A stretch of 9,459 nucleotides of DNA, from contig DATLBY010000443.1 of assembly GCA_035526665.1 (NCBI GenBank), positions 1 to 9,459 on the forward strand. Direction: 5' to 3'. Below, piece after piece: positions 1 through 6,484 of this stretch. This DNA is from DATLBY01 sp035526665 (GTDB taxonomy: Bacteria > Acidobacteriota > Terriglobia > Bryobacterales > Bryobacteraceae). The translations under genes were made by a program, and so were the position numbers. A model generated the notes under the pieces. That model was not told the origin of the DNA and searched no databases. It worked only from the letters and a program-made list of their open reading frames with translations. How positions within the stretch are numbered: the stretch's first letter is position 1; each line of letters begins with the position of its first letter.

Positions 1-102
1 ACCTTGGATCTGCGGAAGCGCCTGGCTGGCCGGTGTACCGCGGTTGAGCTTCCAACCTAGCCCGTTTTACGTTCCTCGCTACGTCACGACTTTACCTCGG
101 GC

Positions 103-131
103 TTGCATCGTGGTGTAACACGTTGCATACT
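103..131 (+). promoter_or_regulatory. Putative promoter of the GntR/ABC operon
   Basis: A TTGCAT hexamer at 103-108 (3 of 6 to the -35 consensus) and CATACT at 126-131 (4 of 6 to the -10 consensus) are separated by exactly 17 bases. They lie about 35 bases ahead of the GntR start codon. The -10 element lies inside the inverted repeat described separately, which is what a repressible promoter should look like. The match is moderate, so this is inference from spacing and position. Confidence 0.5.
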
Positions 132-136
132 ACACC
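112..136. promoter_or_regulatory. Inverted repeat GGTGTA-N13-TACACC, likely operator of the GntR regulator
   Basis: GGTGTA at 112-117 and TACACC at 131-136 are perfect reverse complements around a 13-base centre. A second small palindrome, GTGT-A-ACAC, is nested at 113-121. YtrA-subfamily GntR regulators are known to bind GGTG/CACC-type palindromes near their own promoters. This repeat covers the spacer and -10 of the putative promoter, so binding would block transcription of the regulator, ATPase and permease together. Confidence 0.6.
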
Positions 137-166
137 TGTGACGCTGACCTTGGAGCGTGACTCATC

Positions 167-562
167 ATGATTCCGTTCCGGCTTACCTTCATTCCCGGGA
201 TTCCCGTGCACGAGCAAGTGGCGTTTGCCGCGAAAAAGGCCATGATCTCGGGCCAACTTCGTCCCGGAGACCCGTTTCCCTCCGTACGCGTTCTCAGCCA
301 GGCCATGAAGATTCACGCCAATACCGCGCAGAAGGTAGTCGCGCAATTGACGGCGGAGGGCCTCCTGGAGGTCCGGCCCGGAATCGGTACCGTGGTGGTG
401 CGCCCCCCTCCCTCGACTCGCGCGGAGCGCAGCCGCTTACTGGGGCGTGAGCTGGAGCAGTTGACGGTGGAAGCAAAACGGCTGCATCTCACGCTTGCGG
501 ATCTGCACGCGGCCATCGACGAACACTGGCGCCTGTTGGAAATCAAGGAGGAAAAACGATGA
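167..562 (+). CDS. GntR-family transcriptional regulator, YtrA subfamily
   Basis: This 131-residue protein is a short GntR repressor. Residues 13-80 form the winged helix-turn-helix, with the family pattern from G29 to R41 (GQLRPGDPFPSVR). A recognition helix follows at about 50-65 and the wing around R70-V78 (RPGIGTVVV). Only about 45 residues remain, predicted helical, which is too short for an effector domain of the FadR, HutC or MocR classes and typical of the YtrA class, where the tail serves dimerisation. The ATG at 167 has GGAG at 152-155, about 11 bases upstream. The stop overlaps the next start as ATGA, so it is translationally coupled to an ABC ATPase, the usual YtrA arrangement. 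It probably represses its own operon through the inverted repeat at 112-136. The ligand is unknown. Confidence 0.9.
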   Translation: MIPFRLTFIPGIPVHEQVAFAAKKAMISGQLRPGDPFPSVRVLSQAMKIHANTAQKVVAQLTAEGLLEVRPGIGTVVVRPPPSTRAERSRLLGRELEQLTVEAKRLHLTLADLHAAIDEHWRLLEIKEEKR

Positions 563-1467
563 GTAGCCCGCTGCGAACTGAACAACTCACCAAAGTATTC
601 CCTTGTGTGGAAGCGCTCCACAATCTAACAATCGATGTGCCGGAGGGCTCCGTCTTCACTCTGATGGGTGCGAACGGAGCCGGCAAGACTACGGCCATCA
701 AGACGGTGTTGAATATTCACTCACCCACGTCGGGCTGGGCCGAAGTTGTCGGCACGGATTCGCGCTCGCTGGCCGCCCATCAGTTCGCCCAAATCGGTTA
801 TGTCTCCGAAAACCAGCAGATACCCGGCTGGATGACGGTCGGCTACTTCCTCTCATATGCCCGCAACTTTTACCCGCACTGGCGGGACGAGGACGCCGCC
901 GAACTGGTACGGCTATACGAGTTGCCACTGAATCGCACGCTGAACGCGCTGTCGCGGGGAATGCGGTTGAAAGCAATGTTGGCTGCCGCTCTGGCGTTCC
1001 GCCCTCGGTTGATTGTGCTGGATGAGCCGTTCAGCGGCCTCGACGTGTTGGTCCGTGAGCAGCTCGTCGAAAGCATACTCGCGAGGACGCCCGAGGCGAC
1101 GGTATTTCTGGCTTCTCACGATTTAGCCGAGATTGATAGTTTTGCCACCCACATTGCTTATCTGAACGCCGGCAGATTAGCTTTTGTGGATGAGATAGGC
1201 ACGCTGCTCGACCGCTTCCGCGAGATTGAGATCACGCTGGATGTGGCTCGGGATCTGCCTACTGAGTTGCCATCGAACTGGTTGCTCCCCGATCAGTCGG
1301 GCGCCGTCGTTCGCTTCGTCGATTCGCACTTTGACGCGGATCGCACACCCGCCGAGATTCGCCGGCGATTCCCGGCGCCGCGTGAGGTAATGGCTCGCGC
1401 CATGCCTCTGCGGTCCATTGCGCTCGCGTTGGCGAAATCGGCTAAAACGCTGGAGGCGTCAAAATGA
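559..1467 (+). CDS. ABC transporter ATP-binding protein (YtrB-like)
   Basis: This 302-residue cytoplasmic ATPase energises the membrane protein encoded next to it. Residues 1-215 are the nucleotide-binding domain. It has Walker A GANGAGKT at 37-44, a Q-loop region around Q86-Q87, a signature LSRGM at 131-135 (variant of LSGGQ), Walker B LIVLDE at 151-156 with catalytic E156, and the H-loop H187 in SHD. The last ~85 residues are a non-catalytic extension, as in many export-type ATPases partnered with ABC-2 permeases. The start is well supported by AAGGAGG at 546-552 and the 4-base overlap with the regulator. It also overlaps the next gene by ATGA. Substrate cannot be read from the sequence; a YtrA-controlled exporter suggests stress from a cell-wall-active compound, which is inference. 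Confidence 0.93.
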   Translation: MSSPLRTEQLTKVFPCVEALHNLTIDVPEGSVFTLMGANGAGKTTAIKTVLNIHSPTSGWAEVVGTDSRSLAAHQFAQIGYVSENQQIPGWMTVGYFLSYARNFYPHWRDEDAAELVRLYELPLNRTLNALSRGMRLKAMLAAALAFRPRLIVLDEPFSGLDVLVREQLVESILARTPEATVFLASHDLAEIDSFATHIAYLNAGRLAFVDEIGTLLDRFREIEITLDVARDLPTELPSNWLLPDQSGAVVRFVDSHFDADRTPAEIRRRFPAPREVMARAMPLRSIALALAKSAKTLEASK

Positions 1468-3029
1468 CGGGCCTGTATATGTCGTTCACTATCTTCCGGA
1501 AAGACGTTCGCCGCCTGTGGTGGGCGATTGCGGCGACGCTTGCGCTCCTGGCCGCTCTGGCGCACGTGGACCGTTGGCGTGCCGACTGGCTTGCCGGGTC
1601 CACTGAAGGATGGCTGAATATCCTGCTCCCGCTTGCGTGGGCCTGTCTGCTTGGCTTGGTCGTGCAGCAGGAGCCGTTGGTAGGCGACCGCCAGTTCTGG
1701 CTTACCTGGCCCTACCGCAGGTCCTCTCTGCTGGCTTCCAAGGTGCTCTTCGCGATTGCCTTCATTCATGTCCCGCTTCTTCTGGCCGGCGCCGCGATTC
1801 TGCACCTTCACGGATTCCATGTATACCGCTGCCTGCCCCAGCTTTTCTATCAGCAACTGCTGCTGGCCGCCTGCTTCACCGCGCCCGTTCTGGCGCTTGC
1901 GCTGCTGTTCGGGAACACGGGACAGTTTCTGTTTGCGGCGATCCTGCTCGGTAGCACCGCCGTTTATCTTGCGGGATCCAGTGGGCGAATGCACGTCCCC
2001 TGGGTCCCCCCGAATGAAGTGCGGCTGGGCCTTTCTATTCTCGTGCTGGGGCTGGCGGCGGCAGCCGTCATTGCGCTGCAATACGCGAGCCGGCGGGTGC
2101 GTGCGGCCCGCACCGTGGGTGTCAGCGCGGCGGTCACGGCGGGCCTGCTGTTCGGATACCTGCCATCCACGTTTACCACGCGCGCCCGGGCGCTGATCCA
2201 TCCCTTGGACGGGCGTATCTCGATCCAACTGGCTACTTCGGGCCATGAGGCGCCTCCTCCGGTTCCGGGCTCACGCAACCGGTCCGCTTTCGTCGTGATT
2301 GCGCTGCCCGTCGCCATTTCCGGAATCGCAAGTGCACCCGCCACTCAGTTCGACGAGCTGACCGTGGACCTTGCGGCGCCAGGCGGCAGGCATTACCGGA
2401 CTGGAACTCCCTCAGGCCGCGGCGGGTTCGAAAAATTTGACCTGCATGCCTATCCCTATCCAGTCGGCGCCATGCCGAAGTGGTTGGTCCTGCAGCTTCG
2501 GCGGTCCATATTCGACGACATCAAAGACAGCGCAGTGGAGCTGCAAGGGCTGGCTGCAGTTAGCTTCCATCGCCTGGGCGAGACGGCTTGGATGCCGGTC
2601 GGAGTGACGCAGGACGTACCAGGGGTAGGACGCTGCTCCAGTACTCTCGTCGAGCCGCAGAGTTCTTACCAGCAAAGCATGCTGAAGGTTCTCTGCGAAT
2701 CTCCGTCCCCGGTTTCTCCACAAACCAGCGTCCGGCTTTGGCAGCCGGAGACAGGGTCGGAATGGACCCACCGGCTGGGTGACGCCGCACCGGATGTGGC
2801 AGGTCCCCGGGAAACATGGCTGTCACCGCTCCACCGGCAGCAGACCTATTTTCAGCTCGCTTCCGGGATGCCCAACCAGGGCGCTGGAAGCCGCTGGTTA
2901 GTGCCGCAAGAAGCAGTACCCACCGCCAAACTGGCGATCACTCCGAACGTCGTCACCGCCTGGGCTGCGGTCGACTTCGATTTGCCGGATATCCGGCTCC
3001 GCGATTATGAAATCAAGCCGGCACGATAG
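1464..3029 (+). CDS. ABC-2-like membrane protein with long soluble C-terminal domain
   Basis: The protein has 521 residues. Hydrophobic stretches at about 19-35, 51-68, 93-113, 130-150, 153-171, 186-205 and 216-232 suggest seven membrane helices. The loop before the third helix reads GDRQFWLTWPYRR (74-86), which resembles the conserved loop of ABC-2 permeases (acid, FW, then Pro and basic residues). Residues ~235-521 have no clear membrane helix and look beta-rich, so they probably form one soluble domain, likely extracytoplasmic. It is the membrane partner of the upstream ATPase, with which it overlaps by ATGA, and GGAGG at 1452-1456 supports the ATG. No second permease is present, so a homodimer is likely. 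The C-terminal domain matches no family I can name. Confidence 0.8.
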   Translation: MTGLYMSFTIFRKDVRRLWWAIAATLALLAALAHVDRWRADWLAGSTEGWLNILLPLAWACLLGLVVQQEPLVGDRQFWLTWPYRRSSLLASKVLFAIAFIHVPLLLAGAAILHLHGFHVYRCLPQLFYQQLLLAACFTAPVLALALLFGNTGQFLFAAILLGSTAVYLAGSSGRMHVPWVPPNEVRLGLSILVLGLAAAAVIALQYASRRVRAARTVGVSAAVTAGLLFGYLPSTFTTRARALIHPLDGRISIQLATSGHEAPPPVPGSRNRSAFVVIALPVAISGIASAPATQFDELTVDLAAPGGRHYRTGTPSGRGGFEKFDLHAYPYPVGAMPKWLVLQLRRSIFDDIKDSAVELQGLAAVSFHRLGETAWMPVGVTQDVPGVGRCSSTLVEPQSSYQQSMLKVLCESPSPVSPQTSVRLWQPETGSEWTHRLGDAAPDVAGPRETWLSPLHRQQTYFQLASGMPNQGAGSRWLVPQEAVPTAKLAITPNVVTAWAAVDFDLPDIRLRDYEIKPAR

Positions 3030-3182
3030 ACGATCTAGCCCGGCCATATGCAGCGCGCTGGACGGTAAACCTGCTTCCTCAACTTCTGGAAACTGTGTGC
3101 GGGTGTGCTTTGTCAAATCGATTGAATGCTTTCCGTTAGCTGAGGGTTGCAACCTAAAGTAGGGAGATTCGCTACGGCATCC

Positions 3183-3219
3183 ATGCAGTTTTCCTAGGGC
3201 GATGGTAGCGCTACTGCAT
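3183..3219. repeat. Nested inverted repeats upstream of the toxin-antitoxin pair
   Basis: ATGCAGT at 3183-3189 is the exact reverse complement of ACTGCAT at 3213-3219. Partly overlapping the right arm is a perfect 10-base palindrome, GTAGCGCTAC, at 3205-3214. They lie 65-100 bases ahead of the antitoxin ATG. Antitoxins or toxin-antitoxin complexes of type II systems usually bind such repeats at their own promoter. I could not identify a convincing -35/-10 pair in the surrounding 3030-3283 gap, which otherwise holds nothing I recognise, so the operator role is inference. Confidence 0.4.
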
Positions 3220-3283
3220 TCGGCTAGGTAAGCTACGATGGGAGCGAAGCTTGCCGAGGGAAGTGGTAGTGCAGGCAAACGTT

Positions 3284-3508
3284 ATGACGATTTCCGCAAA
3301 ATACGAGAACGGCGTCTTTCGGCCGCTCGAAGATATAGCAATTAAGGAAGGTACGGTTGTTGAGGTGCATGTTCCAGCCGAAAGCGGGCAACGCCCCAAG
3401 GGCCGATCTATTAAAGACCTTCCCTTTTACGGCATGTGGGCTGACCGCGATGACATCACCGATGGCGTTACGTATGTGAACACACTACGGAATAATCCCC
3501 GGGTCTAG
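3284..3508 (+). CDS. Antitoxin, AF2212/DUF104-like, partner of PIN toxin
   Basis: This small protein (74 residues from the ATG at 3284) begins with the hallmark of AF2212-like (DUF104) antitoxins: a short beta strand, then YENGVFRPLE at 7-16 and KEGTVVEVHVP at 21-31. After a linker rich in Gly, Lys and Arg comes a C-terminal segment (44-69, FYGMWADRDD then YVNTLR) resembling the toxin-wrapping tail of VapB-type antitoxins. It should neutralise the PIN RNase encoded 18 bases downstream and help repress the pair. An in-frame TTG at 3251 would add 11 residues and has GGGAG at 3239-3243; the ATG at 3284 fits the family length better but has only a weak ribosome site. The start is therefore uncertain. 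Confidence 0.82.
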   Translation: MTISAKYENGVFRPLEDIAIKEGTVVEVHVPAESGQRPKGRSIKDLPFYGMWADRDDITDGVTYVNTLRNNPRV

Positions 3509-3526
3509 CAACAGCCGCGAAGTGCC

Positions 3527-3910
3527 ATGGAACGTTACTTGATCGACACCGACGTCATGGTGGACGTCTCCAGAAGGAATGCCGCCGTCGCGACATATCT
3601 GGATTCCCTCGAGGACATTACCATCTCGATAATTACCGCTCATGAGCTTATCGTCGGCGCCAGAAACCAGCGTGATGCAAACAGTGTTGACAGTCTCATC
3701 AACAGCTATCCTATTCATGCGGAACTCGGCGCGCAGGTTACGCGGTTAGCTTACGAATTGCTGAAGCGCTACGCGAAATCGGACGGCCTGCGAACATTCG
3801 ATGCTCTGATCGCCGCGACTGCTATTGAGCAGGGCCTCACGCTCGTTTCGAAAAACCAAAAGCACTTCCAGATGATCGGCGACCTGCATCTTGAAGTACC
3901 CAATTATTGA
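3527..3910 (+). CDS. vapC: PIN-domain ribonuclease toxin (VapC type)
   Basis: This 127-residue single PIN domain matches VapC toxins in full length. The acidic metal-binding residues are visible: D7 in YLIDTDV, E40 in TAHELIVGAR, and D92 in RTFDALIAATA. The late motif is SKNQKHF (108-114), the usual T/S-x-N-x-x-H/D-F ending. VapC toxins cleave RNA, often tRNA or the ribosomal sarcin-ricin loop, and stop growth when the antitoxin is degraded. The actual RNA target here is unknown. The ATG at 3527 has no good Shine-Dalgarno sequence, so translation is likely low or coupled to the antitoxin 18 bases upstream, which would keep the antitoxin in excess. The gene looks intact. Confidence 0.9.
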   Translation: MERYLIDTDVMVDVSRRNAAVATYLDSLEDITISIITAHELIVGARNQRDANSVDSLINSYPIHAELGAQVTRLAYELLKRYAKSDGLRTFDALIAATAIEQGLTLVSKNQKHFQMIGDLHLEVPNY

Positions 3911-3993
3911 AGCACATCCAGGGCCCAAGCCTACTACTTTGGAAGATGAAGCGCGCTGTGCCTATAGGTTTCAGTCGGGAAGCGGAGTTATCC

Positions 3994-4070
3994 TGGTGCG
4001 CCCGGAGGGACTCGAACCCCCGGCCTACTGGTTCGAAGCCAGTCGCTCTATCCAGCTGAGCTACGGGCGC
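3994..4070 (-). tRNA. tRNA-Arg (anticodon UCG)
   Basis: Read on the - strand, the gene folds as a complete 77-base cloverleaf. The acceptor stem is GCGCCCG/CGGGCGC, the D stem is GCTC/GAGC, the anticodon stem is ACTGG/CCAGT with loop CTTCGAA, and the T stem is GGGGG/CCCTC (one G-U pair) with loop TTCGAGT. The discriminator base is A and CCA is encoded at 3996-3994. The anticodon UCG reads CGA arginine codons. The gene is transcribed divergently from the zinc-binding/CYTH genes and its 3' end faces the toxin gene, 83 bases away. Confidence 0.97.
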
Positions 4071-4093
4071 GCACTAGCGGTCAAGCTGCGGCC

Positions 4094-4122
4094 ATCATAG
4101 CATGCGTCCTTGCATCCATTAA
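4094..4122 (-). promoter_or_regulatory. Putative promoter of tRNA-Arg
   Basis: On the - strand, TATGAT (4099-4094) matches the -10 consensus at 5 of 6 positions. TTAATG (4122-4117) lies 17 bases upstream as a weak -35. Transcription would begin near 4087, giving a leader of about 16 bases before the mature tRNA 5' end at 4070. Position and spacing suit a tRNA gene. Confidence 0.55.
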
Positions 4123-4160
4123 ACTCACTGCAGAGCCAGTTTTCCTTCAGAGGAGGTCAC

Positions 4161-4304
4161 TTGCAGAAAGATGGAGAACTTTACTGCGACCGTTGCGGGC
4201 AGAAGATCCCGAAGACGTCGAAACTATTCAGCCGCGAGGAATCGGGCGATATCTGCCTGCCGTGCCGCATCCAGCAGGCCGAAAAGGACAAAGGCAGCGA
4301 ATGA
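4161..4304 (+). CDS. Small CxxC-x19-CxxC putative zinc-binding protein
   Basis: A 47-residue protein with two CxxC pairs, C9/C12 (YCDRCG) and C32/C35 (ICLPC), spaced 19 apart, the layout of a treble-clef or zinc-ribbon metal site. It ends in a charged tail (QQAEKDKGSE). The reading frame is open further upstream, but AGGAGGT at 4151-4157 sits just ahead of the TTG at 4161, which decides the start. Its TGA overlaps the next ATG as ATGA, so it is coupled to the CYTH-domain protein. I do not recognise a named family. A structural zinc knuckle binding nucleic acid or protein is the simplest guess. The gene is short and could be missed by gene finders. Confidence 0.75.
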   Translation: MQKDGELYCDRCGQKIPKTSKLFSREESGDICLPCRIQQAEKDKGSE

Positions 4305-4873
4305 GCGCTCCCGGCCAGCTTGAGAACGAGATTAAGATTCGGCTGACCGACGCCGGCGACGGACAGCGCCGCCTTGAAGCCGCCGGGTTTTCTTTACGCC
4401 GTGAGCGGGTCTTCGAGGTCAATATACTCTATGACTCGCCCGACGGAGCGCTCAGGAAATCCGACCGGGTCCTGCGCTTGCGCCGGGTGAACGGCGCCTG
4501 CCTCCTAACGTTAAAAGGTCCAGCGGAACGGGAACGTCATAAAAGCAGGGAAGAACTGGAAACCGAGACAGGAAATTTCGAAATTACGGAGGCTATTCTC
4601 TGTAGGATGGGTTACAGTCCAGTCTTTCGCTATGAGAAGTTTCGGGCGGAGTACGGAAAAGACGAGGAACCGGGAACAGTCACCCTGGATGAGACCCCCG
4701 TGGGCACGTTTTTGGAACTTGAAGGCGAGCCGATGTGGGTCGATTCGACTGCCGGGTTACTGGGCTTTTCCACTAAAGACTATATTTTTTCCAGCTACGC
4801 AAGAATTTTCCTGGATTGCTGCGCAATTTCCGGGGTTACGGCGACGAACATGGTCTTTCGTATAGGGAAATGA
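4301..4873 (+). CDS. CYTH-domain protein (triphosphate-tunnel enzyme; CyaB/ThTPase-like)
   Basis: This 190-residue protein starts with the CYTH signature ExExK (E8, E10, K12). The remaining tunnel residues are present in order: R59, R61 and R62 in the RVLRLRR strand, K72 in LTLKG, the E84/E85 pair, R110/K113/R115 around YEKFR, E139/E141 in LELEGE, and K159. Family members bind triphosphates with two metal ions inside a beta barrel and act as inorganic triphosphatase, thiamine triphosphatase or class IV adenylate cyclase. Which one cannot be decided here; there is no CHAD domain. The ATG at 4301 follows AAAGG at 4290-4294 and overlaps the zinc-protein stop, preferred over an upstream in-frame start at 4193 that would run through the zinc-protein gene. 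The last ~20 residues, after the core fold, look like an unrelated tail. Confidence 0.88.
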   Translation: MSAPGQLENEIKIRLTDAGDGQRRLEAAGFSLRRERVFEVNILYDSPDGALRKSDRVLRLRRVNGACLLTLKGPAERERHKSREELETETGNFEITEAILCRMGYSPVFRYEKFRAEYGKDEEPGTVTLDETPVGTFLELEGEPMWVDSTAGLLGFSTKDYIFSSYARIFLDCCAISGVTATNMVFRIGK

Positions 4874-4876
4874 TAC

Positions 4877-4895
4877 GGTTTTGGGCACTAAAACC
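4877..4895 (+). other. Small hairpin between CYTH gene and the next gene
   Basis: GGTTTT (4877-4882) pairs with AAAACC (4890-4895) around a 7-base loop, four bases after the CYTH stop codon. There is no T run after it and the stem is AT-rich, so it is not a convincing terminator. It could modulate translation of, or mRNA stability ahead of, the gene starting at about 4911. It may also be chance. Confidence 0.3.
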
Positions 4896-4910
4896 ACTTA
4901 GTACTGGGGG

Positions 4911-5444
4911 ATGGCCTTGTACTCGGGAATCAACAGTGGTAACCTTCTAAGAACTGGCATTGGAGAAGTACCTATTGGGAGTGAGCTCAGTCCCGTGTTA
5001 ACTAGCATTTTTATTATCGCTGTTTCTCTCATACTGTTTGTTTATTGGTTCCGCTATACCTGCGTCATCGTTCTTAACACACAGGTAAAGAAGGACTACG
5101 CATCACAAATTGCCAGAGCAAACCAGTTGCGATTTTTGGAAACGCGGACAGCTCTCATGTCCGGTCCCCAGCCCGCTGCTCTCGACACCCTGCAACGATC
5201 GCTCGATCAGGATTACCGGCTCTTGTCCTACTTACTGGAGCACGCTGCCAAGTTCAATGTAGGTGATATGGGCTTTGAACAGGTACTTCTGAAAGCCGAC
5301 TTCAAACTCATGTCGGTCTGGTATAGTGTGGTCCGCCGTTTTTCTTCTAATCAGGCCAGCAACGCCCTTCTTGAGATGACGTCCATCGTCGCCCACCTTG
5401 CCAATGCAATGGGTGAGCGTGTCGCTACTTCCAGCCGCGCTTAA
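4911..5444 (+). CDS. Unknown one-helix membrane protein upstream of moxR
   Basis: I do not recognise this 177-residue protein. Residues 1-27 are a short polar N-terminus, and ~28-47 (possibly to 55) are one strongly hydrophobic segment. Basic residues follow (R48, K60, K61), placing the C-terminal ~120 residues in the cytoplasm by the positive-inside rule. That part looks fully helical, with amphipathic stretches around 62-80, 91-115 and 125-170, and contains no Cys pairs or catalytic-looking motif. The ATG at 4911 is directly preceded by GGGGG, too close for good initiation; an in-frame TTG at 4917 has better spacing from the same G run, so the true start may be two codons later. It lies 37 bases after the CYTH gene and 28 bases before moxR, suggesting a role with one of them. 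Confidence 0.75.
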   Translation: MALYSGINSGNLLRTGIGEVPIGSELSPVLTSIFIIAVSLILFVYWFRYTCVIVLNTQVKKDYASQIARANQLRFLETRTALMSGPQPAALDTLQRSLDQDYRLLSYLLEHAAKFNVGDMGFEQVLLKADFKLMSVWYSVVRRFSSNQASNALLEMTSIVAHLANAMGERVATSSRA

Positions 5445-5472
5445 AATCCTCTTTATTGGTTAGCTTTCCAGC

Positions 5473-6480
5473 TTGCACTACAATCAAGAAGTGCGCACAG
5501 AGGCAGATCTCAAGCAAGCGGTTTCACGAATCAATACCGTCCGGAATGAAGTAGCGAAAATCATCGTAGGCCAGCAGGACGTGGTGGACGGAGTCCTCAT
5601 CTGTTTAATTGCGGGTGGCCATGTCCTCCTGGAGGGTGTGCCTGGTCTGGGCAAAACCACCTTACTGCGAACGCTCGGGCGGGTGCTGCATCTGCGGTAC
5701 TCCCGGATTCAATTCACGCCCGACCTGATGCCGGCCGACATTGTGGGCAGCATGATGATCGAAACGGACGACCGCGGCGGCAAGGCGCTTCGTTTTCAGC
5801 CTGGACCTATTTTCTCAAATCTTGTACTGGCCGACGAGATCAATCGCGCTACGCCCAAAACGCAATCCGCCCTGCTGGAAGCGATGCAGGAGCACACGGT
5901 CACCAGCGGCACCACCACTCACCAGCTGGACGCTCCGTTCCTGGTGATGGCGACGCAGAACCCGATCGAAATGGAGGGCACCTATCCCCTGCCTGAAGCC
6001 CAGCTGGATCGTTTTCTGATGAAGATTCTGGTGAAGTATCCGTCGCGCGCCGACTTGAGCGCCATTGTGGAACGCACCATTCAGCTGGAAGACACCAGCA
6101 TCAGCCAAGTGCTGGACCGGGATGGGATTTTAAGCATCCGGGCCGTCTGCCGCGATGTCATGATTGCGCCTCACGTACAGGATTACGCCGTGGATCTGGT
6201 AATGGCCACACAGCCTGACAGCCCGGGCGCGCATGAGCTGGCCACCAAATATATCCGCTACGGCAGCTCGCCCCGTGGCGCGCAGGCGCTGATGGAGTGC
6301 GGTCGCGTCCATGCTCTGATGAATGGTAGATTCCACTTGAGCACAGACGACTTAAGGACGGTAGCCGCCGCGGTCTTGCGGCACCGGATTATTCTCAATT
6401 TTGATGCGCACGCCGATGGGCAGACTCCGGAAACGCTGCTAAGCAAAATTGTATACAGCGTCACGGCCGCCGCGTCGTAG
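5473..6480 (+). CDS. moxR: MoxR-family AAA+ ATPase
   Basis: This 335-residue cytoplasmic ATPase has all MoxR landmarks: Walker A GVPGLGKT at 55-62, Walker B LVLADE at 117-122 followed by INRA, sensor 1 ATQNP at 160-164, the LPEAQLDRF motif with arginine R180, and sensor 2 R268 in GSSPRGAQAL. The C-terminal helical lid is complete. MoxR ATPases form hexamers that help fold, activate or load cofactors into partner proteins, usually with vWA-domain partners. Here two such partners follow directly, the first only 4 bases away. The start is uncertain: TTG at 5473 gives the usual family length but lacks a Shine-Dalgarno sequence, and GTG at 5491 is an alternative. Confidence 0.93.
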   Translation: MHYNQEVRTEADLKQAVSRINTVRNEVAKIIVGQQDVVDGVLICLIAGGHVLLEGVPGLGKTTLLRTLGRVLHLRYSRIQFTPDLMPADIVGSMMIETDDRGGKALRFQPGPIFSNLVLADEINRATPKTQSALLEAMQEHTVTSGTTTHQLDAPFLVMATQNPIEMEGTYPLPEAQLDRFLMKILVKYPSRADLSAIVERTIQLEDTSISQVLDRDGILSIRAVCRDVMIAPHVQDYAVDLVMATQPDSPGAHELATKYIRYGSSPRGAQALMECGRVHALMNGRFHLSTDDLRTVAAAVLRHRIILNFDAHADGQTPETLLSKIVYSVTAAAS

Positions 6481-6484
6481 GTTT

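Noticed and set aside
1..60. Open frame from the window edge ending with TAG at 58-60
   Set aside because: Only 19 codons are visible and another frame is also open to about 118; there is no basis to say a gene ends here.
1293..2246. 317-codon open frame on the - strand
   Set aside because: It is antisense to the ABC ATPase end and permease, low-complexity in Arg/Gln/Gly, with no domain; a shadow of GC-rich coding DNA.
3016..3045. GCCGGC and GCCCGGC after the permease stop as a terminator stem
   Set aside because: The arms pair poorly and no T run follows.
3108..3114. Fourth acidic residue of VapC apparently missing (SKNQKHF)
   Set aside because: Many functional VapC toxins have Asn/His at this motif, so it is not a sign of inactivation.
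3110..3140. TTGTCA at 3110-3115 as -35 of the toxin-antitoxin promoter
   Set aside because: No acceptable -10 lies 16-18 bases downstream.
3891..4100. Open frame of 69 codons on + strand reading GLEPPAYWFEASRS
   Set aside because: It runs through the tRNA-Arg gene antisense; this peptide is a known artefact of translating tRNA complements.
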